The notes: generated from the letters alone by a model not told the origin. 64,000 nt of DNA from Auriscalpium vulgare (GCA_019915015.1 JAHBBC010000040.1:186001-250000), one strand, 5' to 3'; shown: positions 11,408 through 22,465, counted from the first letter of the stretch. Translations and numbers: made by a program.

Positions 11408-14400
11408 TCAGTGTACGTCCGTGGTGTATCTCCTTAGCGTGTTACCATATCTAATCGCGTCCTCCCCCCGACTGAAACTGCTGGCCCCAGCAGTCGTATA
11501 GGGCCTGTCAGGCGGACACTGCCGTCTTCCGCGCTGTTGCTCGCGGTGTCCGACGCGTCGCTGTCTATGCTGCGTGATTCTGTGCTTGGGGTCGGGGTCA
11601 AGCTGTCCGAGAAGCTCGTTTAGTCGTCGGGCGGGTATGTCGATGAACTCCGGTAGCGGAGGAAGCGTGATGTGTGGTCGCGCGAAGTACGGAATGACGC
11701 GAAACTCCGCAGTGGGCCTGTCAAAGACCGCCCCGTGCATATCGCACAGGACGTACGGTCCACCACGTCGCCGCCCAATTACGATGAACGGACCGTCGTA
11801 GCGAGGCAGCATCTTGCGGTCGAGTGATTCTCGAACTGCGTGAAACGTACCAGGACAAGGTCGCTCGTTGGAAGCCGTAGTTCTTGATCGACGCTTCGTG
11901 GTCGCGCTCGAAAATCAGCGCATCCTGCCGCGCTTGTCGAACACTTTCGAGTGGAGCGTACGAAGCTGGGTGCGGCGCTTCTGAAGTGCGACAGCCCGTC
12001 GCGCGATTAAATCCGTCGTCGACAGTATCGAGTCAGGCGGTGGTAGGAGATACGTTGCTTCTACGATATCGAGGGGCATCAATGCCTGCGTGCCGGTCGC
12101 CGCGAAGTAGGGGGAGCAGCCCATACGCCTGCGCGTTGTGATCCTGTCCGCCCAGAATACCGAGTGTGCGACCGTGGCCCACTTGCTCGCGTCACCGTCG
12201 GCGGCCTTGTACAGGGCCTGTCGGACGTCGAAATGCGATCGCTCTACGATTCCGTTGGATCGCGAGTTATAGCCTGAGATGCGGATGTGCTGCACGCCGT
12301 AATCTTCTTCGAGGTGCTTCATCGCTGCTAGGTACGGCGTCCCGTTATCCGTTACGATTTCCCGGAGCGCTCCCCAGCGACAGAGTACGTCCTCGAATAT
12401 CCATCGCGCGAGCGACTTGGCATTTTCCTGTCGCAGCATGCGCCACTCTGGGAAATGCGAGACCGAGCACCTTCCTTGTACGATGTATTTGAAACCTCGA
12501 GAAGCCGGCATGTGCATGGTATCAGCGTACATCTTGGCGAACAGCGGCGCCGGGGTCGCGACCGTTGGGGGAATGAGCACGTGCTTGACCTGTCGCACTT
12601 GGCAAATATGGCATGATCGTACAAACCATGCGACGTCGCGATCCATGTACGGCCACCAGAAGCGTTCGAGGAGAAACATCTTGGTCGGGTACGCGCCGCG
12701 ATGTCCGACATCGTCGTGACAGGCCTTCAGAGCCCCTATGCGGCGTTCCGGGGGTAGGACAAGTTGGTGGCGGCCCTGCGGCTCCTTGCGAAAGAGACTC
12801 GTGCCGTCAAGGAAGAACTCGGTGCAGTACCGCAGGAACGTCGCGTACTCTTGGTCGGAAAAGCCATCCGGCCGCTGGAGCGTGTTGTGCCATTCCCGAA
12901 CTCGCCCAATTCGTTCGTCGGCTTGCTGCGCCTTGATGTCGCGGTCGACGGCGTCGTAAGACATCTCCGTCGGGGCGGCCTGGGTGACGAACGTCGCGAT
13001 CGCGGCCCTTGGGTGGTCGCGTGGGTCCCCCGACCGTGGCCTTGTACTGCGCGGTACGTATGCGTTCACGAGGTGAATGAATCCATACATCGCGTCGACC
13101 CAGTCCTCGAACCCGTCGTGCTCGTTTTCTGCCACGTCGCCCGGTTGGCGCCTTCGTCGTGACATTCCGTCAGGCCCATGAAACAGGCCGGGCACGTGAA
13201 CGAGGACGAAATGGAACATTAGAATGGCGATGATCCACCTATTCATGCTGGCCGAGGGTTCAATATCAGGGTTGTCGAGCATGCCCTTAATGTAGCGTGC
13301 GTCGACTTCCACGACCATGTTCCGCACTCCGATGAGATATATCTTCAGCGCGCGGAGCGCCCGAAACAGGCCGTATAATTCTAACTTTGGTTGCGAAAAA
13401 CGCGCCTCGCGATCGTTCAACGCGATGGACCCAAACCGTGCGTACCGACGCTTCTTGCGACTCTTCGGATCGTCGGCGTCAGCCTGGCACAGCAAGAACC
13501 CGACCGCAATAGGAGACGTATCGACCGCGAGGATAACCGGTTCGCCCGACTGATAGTCGATCGGTTTCAGGGCTGGCGACTCCAGCAACGCGCTTTTGAG
13601 ATCTTCCATAGCTGCTAATTGTTCCGCTCCGAATTCGAATGGCACATCTTTCCTCGTAAGGTGCGTGAGCGCATGCGCGCGATGTGCGAAATGGTGGATG
13701 AAGATCCTCAGCACCCCGACCGTCCCGAGGAACGCCCGCACATCGGACAGGTCTTGACATGGCCCCCAATTCACAATCTTAGCCACCCGTTGTTCGTCGG
13801 GGATCCGCCCGTCCCTCGTGCAGCGGTGTCCGACCACGACAATTTCGGGCGCGCACAAAATAGTCTTCCAACCCGAAAACGTCCCGCCCGAATAACCCAT
13901 GCGCTGTACGACGCGGTTGAGATTCTGAAAGTGTTCCCAGACAAATCGGCGGATGCCCTCGTTGTCAGCGATTGTCTCGTACTTCCCCTGGTCGTCCTTG
14001 TATTCGCTCGCGGGGCCCTTGACCGGTACGTCATCAATAAACGGTATCGTGACGTGAGGAATTTCCGGCCTCAGGATATGTGTGACGTCGTCGTGGAAGA
14101 TAGGCACTGAATTCGTCCAGCCCATCGGTAGTGTTACCAACCGCAGCGCGCCGTAAGGGGTCTGGAACGTAGTGAGGTCGCGCGACGCTGGGTCCAACGC
14201 TCGCTCGTCGTATCCGACGTACAGATCCAGCATCGCGCCGCAAGCCCGACCCGCGAATTGCTCGGCCAGTTGGTCGGTAAACGGGGGCACCCCGGAATGA
14301 GCTATCGTGACGGCGTTTAACGGCTCCAGGCTGTGCACTATGCGCAGGCTCGTTCCATCCTTTTTGACCACGCAGAACCACCGCGACCTATACGACGAAT

Positions 14401-15163
14401 TGGATGGTTCGTAGACGTTCGCGGCCAACTTCCGACTGATTTGTTCCATGACTTGGTCGTAGATTCCCGGCGGGATCGGTATGTTGCGTTGTACCCATGG
14501 CGTGTGCGGTACGACGGGTATCGTGACCGGCGGAAAGAAATCTTCGCGGAAGTGGCCTCGCTCGCTGTCGTCCCACGCGAACGCACCGTTGTGCTCGCAC
14601 ATAAAATGGTGCATCAGCTTGCGTTCCTCCTTCCACAAGAAGTCCCCCTCGTGAACTACGTCGAATTGGTCGCGGCGCTCCTCGGTGTAACGCCCCGTCG
14701 GCCGGAAGTCAGGGGGCTTCGTCGGTAACTTGGGTAGTGTCGCTAGCGGGTCGCCTCGTATGTCGCGTATGATTCTGAACTGCCCAGGCAAGTCGGCTAG
14801 TACTGGCTTCACTTTTAGGTGGGCTGGCTTATACTTTTTCTTGGTCGCTGCGAAAACTGCGCGTGCCCGCGCGCTGCTTGGCAGCGACTTACAGTCGCGA
14901 AATTCCTGTTCGCCTGCGAACGATGGCACCCCGGCTGGGGCGAGAAAGAAAACGGGCGCCGATGGAACGTCTAAAGTCGCGTCGGTCGGCCGATCAAATA
15001 TTGGAGGGGTAGACTCTGGGAGATCGCAAAATGATAAATAGGTTGCTCGTAACTCTTCCGGCGAACTAGAGGAGTCGAAGGGGACCACGGCTTCCACGGA
15101 AATAGGATCGGCGGCGTCGCCCGTGAACTCGAGGACGAGCGCCACTTCCGCCTGGTCGTCCAA
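11408..15163 (-). CDS. pol: Element 2 pol: RT, RNase H, integrase (frame breaks near C terminus)
   Basis: The main open frame (15163-11915) encodes about 1080 residues. In order these are a linker, reverse transcriptase with the FIDD active-site box (near 14030), RNase H, an HHCC zinc domain (CHDDVGH...CHIC), and an integrase core with D (YADTMHMP), D (TDNGTPY) and E (GIVERSH). The C-terminal region continues in another frame from 11812 to 11408, matching the resident pol tail (DRKMLPRY, FRVIPYFARP). Two or more single-base changes between about 11930 and 11850 break the frame. Pol begins without an ATG, in the -1 frame relative to gag, and the two frames overlap, so a ribosomal frameshift is likely. 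The end of pol runs through a PPT-like block at 11460. Confidence 0.9.
11460..11494 (-). other. PPT-like tract with hairpin at the 3' end of element 2 pol
   Basis: On the minus strand ACTGCTG-GGGC-CAGCAGT (11494-11477 region, inner pairs also possible) precedes a GGGGGGAGGA purine run after a 5-nt spacer. It marks where a PPT would sit in an element lacking the cargo region. Confidence 0.6.
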
Positions 15164-15171
15164 CGACGCCT

Positions 15172-18100
15172 CTAGAGCCGAAAATCCCTGCGCTCGCCGG
15201 CGCTCTGAACGATGCGACGCGAGCCTCGCTCTACTGTCGGGACGGTCGCCGTCGCTTGAGTGTTGGGATCGGTGATCGTGATGGTCTGTCGCTCATCGAC
15301 AAAGTTGCGGACTATACTCCCAGTGAGGACGTCGAAGGGCCTCCCTAGCAGGATGTCGTAGGCCGGAGAACGTATGACGTGTATCTGTACGTAGAGCGTG
15401 ATGTCGCCTAGCTTTAGCGCTACGTTGCGGGCTAGCCCGAGGGATTTGTCAATCGAGCCGTTGGCGGAAAGCATGTCCAGTGTGATCGCGGGATCATATG
15501 CCAGGCCGAGAAAATGACAAACGTCTTCGGACATGGAGATGACCTGCGACCCTGGATCCAGGATAGCCTCAATGTGCGCTTGGTTATCCACCAAGGGCAG
15601 GACCGCTCGCAATGCCGATGACTCTTTTGCGACCACCAGCGAGGCCGGTTTCTCGGCCGAGGCACTCATCAACGTCAGCATCGGGTCGGAGAGCACCAGC
15701 GACCCGCGAGGCGGCACCGCTGGCTGGCTCTGTATGGCCTGCAAGAACGACGACGGCATGTGCGAGGTGTATCCCCGCGCTCGATCTCTCTCCTGCTCGC
15801 GCTCTTCCTCGTACAAGTCGCCGGGTAGGTCCGACCACTCCTTGGTAGGCCCTTCCCCTTCCGCTACGACCGTGTGTAGGACCGCTACTGGGGAGTCCCC
15901 GCTGGACAGTACCGGGGCCGCTATGCGTCGCGGGGTGATAGCGTATCGCAACTGGGAACGTACTTCTGGCGCCAGCGACAGTAACTCGCTCTGTGTCAGA
16001 GTGACGGAAGTCTCCATCGCGCGGCCGTAGACTTCCTTCGCGACTTCCTCACTATGGATGGGCGTGTCCTTGGTATAGGCGGCGACTGGTTTCTTCCCTT
16101 TGTCTGGTCGGGACGCGTCCCCGACGGGTATGTAGGTTGCGTCGGGTACGGAGGCGAAAGGATGGATGGGTTCCGGCTCTATCTCCTCGGGGTCCTTCTC
16201 GACTGTCGGCTCACCCTCGCTCTCTTCCCTCGCCGCTTCCGCATCCTCTGGACCCTCGGGCACCGCGAACGTAACCTTCGGCCGCTTTGCCGTGAATTTC
16301 GACGGAGATATGACCACCTCAGGGACTAGCCTCTTGGATCGCACTCTCTCCCCGGGCAGCGGACCGATTGGTGGCGGTAACTCTCCGTTGCGAATCGCTG
16401 CCTCCCTTCGGGCCCGGCCGGCGTTCCTCTGCTCCTTCATGAGGGTTAATACCGCCATCTCTTGACGCAACTCCTCGAGTCGCTCGTCGTCCGTCAACGG
16501 CGGGATTAACTGGATGAGCCCGGCGACCGGCTGGTCGCGCGCAGGTCGGAGCGGGTAGTCGGTGACGGCGATGGGACCTGTCGATGCCAACATCATTGTT
16601 TCCGTCGCGTTGCCCGCGACTCTGGCCGCGACGTCGGCGCGCAGCCCGGACGGGTCCGTGCGATAATATTCGTCTACCCTCGCTTGAATCGGGCCTAGCC
16701 CAAATGGCACTGGCCTGCCGCTCTTGAGTACCACCTGGTTCATCTCGTTGCGTACCACCCGCCCCGTCGCTATGTAGTCTTGCAGGACGAGGCATTCGCG
16801 GATGAAGTGCTCGGGACCGTTGCAGAACGAGCACCTGGCGCCATCCTGTCCCGGGGCCGGGCGAGGACGATCGAAACGAGCGGCCGACGCCATCATCGGG
16901 CCCGGTGGCCCGCGCGTGTACGCCGACGGCTGCGGGCCTGCGTTACTCATCCCCATCGCATCGGCTCTCCCCGCGCTATACGCTTTCGCGATCTGCTCGG
17001 CCGCCTTCTCCATCAGAGCGGCAAACTGCTCGACCTTGATCGCAGGTTCTTCCGCCTTGACGGCCACGGGTTGGGACAAGTCGGCCAGACCCGCGGGGAC
17101 GCTGAGCCCTGCCGATCGCGGGGTGCTCGACGTGCCGTGCAGCACGTACCGCGCCGCTTCCACTATTTGGTCCATCGGGTACGGGCCGTCGCGATCGTGG
17201 TCGGGATACTTCAGCTGCAGCCGCTGCTCTATCCTATCTTGCAGTCCCTTCTGAAATCCACGCAAGAAAGTGTAGTCGCGATCGCGCTCGGAGATACGCT
17301 GCCGCCCTATAAGAAACTGGGAGATCGCGTAGAAACCGCGATAGTATTCCCCAACGTCGCCAATGGTCGTGACGCCTCGGCGGGCTGTCTCGGCGACGAG
17401 CTGATCGAGGTCGCCCATCGTGTATTTGCGCTCCTCGTCCGCTCCGGGGTATAGCGCTATGATCGCGGTCACGAACTCTTCGAACGTCGCATTGCCCGCG
17501 TACTGGGGTCGGCTTTGCCACTGGTCTGCTGTAAGGACGTCCAGGTATCGCGTGGCGTGCTCCTTCTTCTCCTGGTCCTGGCCGTCCTCGATACCCGCCC
17601 GCGTGAACAAGTGCCTCAACTCCGCGAAATAGCGTTGCAGCTCGCGCGGCTTAAGATTGTCGAACTTAGGGGCTTGGCGGTCGCCACGGGTAGGCATCGG
17701 AGTGGCCATGGTCGTGCGACGGGGTAAACGCGATAACGGAGTACTGGATTGCGATGTGGGAGAAACTGGTCGGGAAACCTGTGCGGCCGCTCCACGCCCG
17801 TCTCCTGATAAACCTCCGTGCGTTCCGACGTTTCCGCGGTCGGAAGCCAAGCGGTCGCTGTCGGAAGGCACCTGTGCCTCGTCTCGGTCCTCATCAATCA
17901 GCGCAGCCACTTCGGGCTCCGATTCCGACGGGGTAAGCTCCGGCGACGACCATTGTCGCATCGCTCCGCCAGTCAGCAACTCGATCGACGCCTCATTGAC
18001 GTCCAGGAGCTCCTGATGGAGGGACCGTCTACCATCCCAACCGTGCTCCGACTCCTCCGATTGGACAGGGCCTGCCTCCGCGTTTTGATCGCCGGGAGCC

Positions 18101-18354
18101 TCGCCCGCAGCATCCCCGTCGTTCTCGGGTGCTGCGTCCGACACACCCGATGCCTCGCCGTCGTCGTTTTCGTTGTCGCCCTCGGCGCCTTCAGCGCTGG
18201 AAGTCGCGCGCTCTTCGTCCGACGCCCCACCTTCCGACGATGCGAGGTGTCCTGGCATGGACTCCGCCCGCTGACTGGTCGAGTACTCCGACGGGGCCGA
18301 TCGGGGCGGTGCGCGTCGAGTGGGCTCTACGATAACCCTCGCCTTTGGTGCCAT
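15172..18354 (-). CDS. gag: Element 2 gag with zinc knuckle and retropepsin-like domain
   Basis: The intact 1060-residue frame starts at ATG 18354, 50 bases after the 5' LTR. An acidic, Ser/Glu-rich N terminus (about 1-200) is followed by a gag capsid-like region (about 225-420, with DNLKPRELQRYF and LYPGADEERK). A zinc knuckle CX2CX4HX4C (CSFCNGPEHFIREC, near 16830-16790) comes next, then a basic linker and, near residues 890-1000, a retropepsin-like domain with LDPGS where DTG/DSG is usual and the flap-like ILLGRPF motif. Stop TAG is at 15174-15172; pol overlaps in the -1 frame. The protease active-site variant DPGS is unusual and may lower activity. Confidence 0.92.
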   Translation of the reverse strand: MAPKARVIVEPTRRAPPRSAPSEYSTSQRAESMPGHLASSEGGASDEERATSSAEGAEGDNENDDGEASGVSDAAPENDGDAAGEAPGDQNAEAGPVQSEESEHGWDGRRSLHQELLDVNEASIELLTGGAMRQWSSPELTPSESEPEVAALIDEDRDEAQVPSDSDRLASDRGNVGTHGGLSGDGRGAAAQVSRPVSPTSQSSTPLSRLPRRTTMATPMPTRGDRQAPKFDNLKPRELQRYFAELRHLFTRAGIEDGQDQEKKEHATRYLDVLTADQWQSRPQYAGNATFEEFVTAIIALYPGADEERKYTMGDLDQLVAETARRGVTTIGDVGEYYRGFYAISQFLIGRQRISERDRDYTFLRGFQKGLQDRIEQRLQLKYPDHDRDGPYPMDQIVEAARYVLHGTSSTPRSAGLSVPAGLADLSQPVAVKAEEPAIKVEQFAALMEKAAEQIAKAYSAGRADAMGMSNAGPQPSAYTRGPPGPMMASAARFDRPRPAPGQDGARCSFCNGPEHFIRECLVLQDYIATGRVVRNEMNQVVLKSGRPVPFGLGPIQARVDEYYRTDPSGLRADVAARVAGNATETMMLASTGPIAVTDYPLRPARDQPVAGLIQLIPPLTDDERLEELRQEMAVLTLMKEQRNAGRARREAAIRNGELPPPIGPLPGERVRSKRLVPEVVISPSKFTAKRPKVTFAVPEGPEDAEAAREESEGEPTVEKDPEEIEPEPIHPFASVPDATYIPVGDASRPDKGKKPVAAYTKDTPIHSEEVAKEVYGRAMETSVTLTQSELLSLAPEVRSQLRYAITPRRIAAPVLSSGDSPVAVLHTVVAEGEGPTKEWSDLPGDLYEEEREQERDRARGYTSHMPSSFLQAIQSQPAVPPRGSLVLSDPMLTLMSASAEKPASLVVAKESSALRAVLPLVDNQAHIEAILDPGSQVISMSEDVCHFLGLAYDPAITLDMLSANGSIDKSLGLARNVALKLGDITLYVQIHVIRSPAYDILLGRPFDVLTGSIVRNFVDERQTITITDPNTQATATVPTVERGSRRIVQSAGERRDFRL

Positions 18355-18382
18355 CGGGTTGCTGAGCGGTTGACACTAGCCC

Positions 18383-18399
18383 CCTCGCGGTGGGCTCCA
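18383..18399 (-). other. Primer-binding site of element 2
   Basis: On the minus strand TGGAGCCCACCGCGAGG starts 4 nt after the 5' LTR. The same 17 bases, also 4 nt after an LTR, occur in element 3 at 22449-22465. It is complementary to a tRNA 3' end terminating in CCA; I do not identify the tRNA. Confidence 0.8.
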
Positions 18400-18403
18400 C
18401 AAA

Positions 18404-19253
18404 TGATGAGATGAACCCTGGGGGAGGCCCCGGGAACGTCGATAGAAATGGAGGGAGCGAGCAGCCAACCGTTGGCCCAAGAGGTAGTGGGTCGGAGGAA
18501 GAAACCCAAGATCGCGACCGTGCCCCGAACAAACCACCCAGGACCCCGCGGGTCCTGCCCTCGTCCTGCGGCCCTCTCTCTCTCTCTCTCTCCGCTCCCG
18601 TCCGACCGTCGCACGTTGCGTCTCTTCCCACACTACTCGGTGCGACCCTCCCGTCTGTCGCCGCCGGTCCGTCCTAGTTGCGGAGTCGCCCTTGCCGTCC
18701 GACCGTCCGACCTGTGTCCCCGCGCTTGTACCGTCCGAGCCGCTATCCTGGAATATAAACGTCAGTCATAAAACCTACCACACTGTATCACTCCAGTCTG
18801 TGGTTGAGTCGGGGCAGCGTAGCCCGTGGTATCGCAAAGGTGGCGCGACCCGGATGTCGCTACGGCTTCCTGGTTTAAGGCATCGTGTCGGGCTGGTCTG
18901 GCGGTGTCGCGTCGTGCGGTGCTCTCTGTGAAGCAGGAACGAAAGGTGTAGTCTCGGGTGTAGGCCCAAGGTCCAAAAGTGTCCCTACAACAAGTCGAAT
19001 CGCGTCTATATACCGCTGCTTCGTCAGCTCTTCCCACGCGTCTGCGCTCCTACGCGTCCTACCAAGTTCCGCGCCCGACCGTTCCGACTCCCTACCTCGG
19101 CTCTCCGTCTCCTCCCCAGACGCTCGCTTGCTTTGTGCTGTCCCGTGGTCGTGCCGGTGCCGCGACGCCTGTGGGGCGTCTCGGGGGGTGTGTGTCTTGG
19201 TGTAGCGGTGTGATTGGTCCGTTTCGGTGCCTGTAGCGCTGCGGGTCCCATCA
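18404..19253 (-). repeat. Element 2 5' LTR
   Basis: 850-bp direct repeat of 4899-5748, with no difference found. It is flanked outside by CCGA (19254-19257) and inside by the PBS. Confidence 0.95.
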
Positions 19254-19762
19254 CCGACACAATCTCAGGCAGAGTCTCGACCGGCGGCAGCAAGAAAGCG
19301 TCCTCCACAGGCGCGACCACGCTAGGTCCCGCCACCGGAGACGCAGCCGCGTCGACAGGATCCCCCGCAGCAGCAAAGAACGCGTCTACCGAGGCATCGA
19401 AATTGTCCTACAACAGCGTTAGGAACGCCAGTCAAGCAGCACGACAACGAAGACATACCTGGTCCATTTCGGGCACGACCGTAATATAGCCGAAGGACTT
19501 GGCCTTCCAAGTCTCTTCTCCGTGTTGCCAGGCGATCTCCTTGAACTCCTGGACGAACTCTTGAGTTCGTGTAGCGCCGTCCGGAAACTTATGCGTCTGG
19601 GCCTGTCGATCAAGAAGCATCAATCATCAAAGAAGACAAACGATCAAAAGAAGCACTTACCAACGCTTGGGCGACACGCAGGCACCAGTTCAACTTGTCA
19701 GCTGAGCTGGCCGCAGGATCGAACTCGTTGAGACGCTTAATAGGAACAGGAAGGTTGGACAT
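19254..19762 (-). CDS. Antisense accessory gene of the resident element, 5' part
   Basis: ATG 19762 starts MSNLPVPIKRL. Exon 1 ends at a GTAAGT donor near 19662. Exon 2 (from AQTHKFPDG to PEMDQ) ends at a GTATGT donor, and exon 3 continues as an acidic/alanine-rich stretch until the element 2 insertion at 19254. Removing element 2 and one CCGA joins this frame directly to 4898, where a GDEGNEGEDE acidic stretch follows. I do not recognise the N-terminal domain. The gene faces away from the resident 3' LTR and its promoter should lie in 19763-20520. Confidence 0.7.
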
Positions 19763-20524
19763 GTGCAGTGAGCGCCAGGGAACAAGGACAACAAGAGGGA
19801 ATGCGGACCAGAATATCGCATTCCGTTTTATGCCTTTCCGCTCGGCCGCACGTCCCTTTCTATTTCGACTACTCCCGCGCACACACCACAGGCCACGACT
19901 TCGTCGCAATTCGTTTCAACTCGAAATCCCACGCAACATCCCCGCTGTCCACGCAGCTTCCCCGCTCTCTTCGACTTCAGGAAACCATCGTCGCCTTTTC
20001 GATCCTATTTCCAACGGCCCCAGACCACCGCCTCATGTCAAACTCAATCATGACGTCATCATTTCGTTTCAAGCATTTCGAGTCCCCCACGCAACACTTG
20101 CACTCCCACGACATTTGCCGACCTAGGCTTACCACATTCCGACACAACTTCCTTCGCCTCCGGCAAACCCCGCTATTGGCTCCCACACTTTCGAAAAAGC
20201 CTTAGAGACTTGCGACAAAAATATCCGACGCTTCAACAATTCCTCCGCCGCAACACATCCTTCGAAAAGGAAAAGAAGCCCTCGACGCAAGTATCTTATG
20301 GACCTGACACGCGACCACATCGCACATCTCGCATCAACGCCCAGAACACGACGCCAACACGCGCCAATCCCTTTTCGTAATACGCCACGCACATCTTCCT
20401 TCATTGCCGAAGCTCGGCATGGTCGGAGGCGGTTCAGTATGCCATCATGTACAACCTGGCGCCGACGACTTTCGTATTCCCTCCCGCCCGTGTATTCCTT
20501 TCGAGGCGTCACTCCCTCTACATG
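19763..20524. other. Leader region between antisense gene and resident PPT
   Basis: This is about 760 bases without a convincing gene. Several overlapping short frames exist on both strands. The region contains the 5' end of the antisense transcript and the tail of the resident internal domain. Confidence 0.4.
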
Positions 20525-20561
20525 CTGACCGAGGACGGTCAGTATTTCAATAAGGAGGAGG
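20525..20561 (+). promoter_or_regulatory. Resident element terminal PPT with hairpin
   Basis: A perfect 7-bp stem CTGACCG-AGGA-CGGTCAG (20525-20542) is followed by a 10-nt spacer and AGGAGGAGG, abutting TGATACGCC, the start of the LTR at 20562. Confidence 0.8.
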
Positions 20562-21088
20562 TGATACGCCTGCCCAGCCGTCTAGCGGAGAAACACCCGA
20601 ATTTTGGCATTTTCGGCATCTTCCGAAATCACGTGACCTCGGCCTGCCGGCCTCGGTCCGCACCATCAGGTTTCACTACCACCCCGCAGCGTCTATTGAA
20701 AGCGCCCCAAACGCACTCGAAATAGCCTACACGCCCCACCAAGCGCCCCGAGCCACACGCCACAATCCTACGGCCCCGCACAACAAGTCACCCAGCGGCT
20801 ATCTGACTCGGAGCCACACGCCACAATCCTTCCCCGCTGTGATGCGCCGCTGTCAATCATACTTCCCTTCTGCGTTCCCCGATTTCTCGATATTCCCCAC
20901 ATCTCGATCCACGATACGGTCCCGCCTACGTTAATCCACAGCCGTCCGAGATAGGCAGGAGCGCTACACAACGAGCCAAGACCGCCCGTCGTACGTCCCT
21001 CCCTTCAATTTACACTCGGAATACATCGGATACCCCGCTCGACTTTACGATACACCACCAGCGCCTTACGATATAAGCGCTAGCGCGC
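20562..21088 (+). repeat. Resident 3' LTR, left part
   Basis: Starts TGATACGCCTG like the element 3 LTRs but is otherwise diverged. It is interrupted at 21088 by element 3; target bases GCGC are 21085-21088. Confidence 0.75.
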
Positions 21089-22444
21089 TGATACGCCTGG
21101 TTCTGCGGTGTGCGGAGATCTCACTTCAATTTTCGAACTTTCGTCAAGTCGAGAGTTTCGCTTCAGAGTCACCTGACTTCGGAATTTGGCCAGCAGTTTC
21201 CGAGGTTTCAACCCAGTCACTTCCGAACTTTCCGAAGTCACGTGACTTCGGATTCCGAACTCGCGCCGGTCTCGGCCCGCTAGCACAGCCTCCACGGATC
21301 TTTCCGAAGCGCCCGCACGTGATTCGGTCCAGACTTTACAAAGCCCATCATCATCAGACACGCCCCAAACGTGATCCAGAGTCGAAACACTCACAGATTG
21401 TTGGGCTATGTCGCATCTAGGCCATATCCACTCCAGAACATTGCCCCCTCGTTCCCAGTATTGTCCCCTCCATTCCGACCCTACCTCGAGCCCTCCAGAT
21501 GTGGTTCGCTGCGTTTCTAGCTGCGTCGAACCGCTATGCAACGCAATACTTCGGAACTTCGGACGATAGCCGCAGCGACTTCGGAACGCGTTCCGAAGTT
21601 AGGCGCACATTCCCACTGTGGAGTCCCTTATGTTTCATTGTCTTAGGTTTCATGACTACTCTTCTCAGGCTTCCTAACAATGGCGTTCGACTTACCGTTT
21701 GCTTGCGACTTACTCATTTCTTGTGATCTTGACCCACTTGCTTCGTGTTTCGTTCTACTTATGCCCTTGTTTGTTCGCACGGTTGTATATTACTTCGGAC
21801 TCACTCGTAGTATATATAGGACTTGTCAGTACAATATTCTGCATCATATCATATGCCCCCTTCTTCCCCCTCATAGTGAGACTCACGCTAGAGACTCTCC
21901 TCGACCTCTCGCATTGTCAAAGCGTTTCTGACTTTGCACCTTTCGACTTCGACTTCGACTTCGCCTTCGCCGCACGCCGCACGTATAGTATTTGACTTCG
22001 ACTTCGGATCTCGACTCCGACTTCGACTTCGCCTTTGACGCACGTATCGTATTCGCCTTTCGTACCCTCCTTTGTCATTCAACTTCGACTTCGACTCCAT
22101 CCTCGACCCAATCACTTCGGCACTTCGGCTCCATCACTTCGGCACTTCGGCTCCATCACTTCGGCACTTCGGAACCACGGCATTCAACTTCGACTTTGCC
22201 TACGTTGCACGACCACTCGACACCCCGCAGAACGTAACATCCCCACACTTCCTCATCCTTCCTAGTTTGGATCACTCCCGAACTCACTGCTATCACGCTA
22301 CGACCACCCCATTCCCACTTCGGAGACGCTCCCGGAGACTTCGGGACCACTGACGACTCGCCCCTCACACAACGGTACCGTGCACTGTGCTCTAGGGATA
22401 GGTATACAAGACATTACCGCCCTACTACCGGCTGGTACCCATCA
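21089..22444 (+). repeat. Element 3 5' LTR
   Basis: Starts TGATACGCC and ends ACCCATCA. A TATATATAGGA block near 21812 may be the TATA box. The 3' part has CTTCGA-type hexamer runs (21945-21975) and three copies of a 23-bp unit around 22115-22180. Confidence 0.93.
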
Positions 22445-22448
22445 TTAT

Positions 22449-22465
22449 TGGAGCCCACCGCGAGG
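22449..22465 (+). other. Primer-binding site of element 3
   Basis: TGGAGCCCACCGCGAGG, 4 nt after the LTR, identical to the PBS of element 2. Confidence 0.85.

Larger units (their letters stand above)
4899..19253 (-). mobile_element. Element 2: Gypsy LTR retrotransposon with antisense cargo, 14.4 kb
   Basis: The element is read right to left: 5' LTR 18404-19253, PBS 18383-18399, gag 15172-18354, pol 11408-15163, about 5.6 kb of plus-strand (antisense) cargo genes, PPT 5749-5760, 3' LTR 4899-5748. Both LTRs are 850 bp, begin and end TG...CA, and show no difference I could find; all their translated frames are identical. CCGA flanks both sides (4895-4898 and 19254-19257), a 4-bp target duplication. 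Excision of the element restores the frame of the interrupted gene. Near-identical LTRs indicate very recent insertion. Confidence 0.93.
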
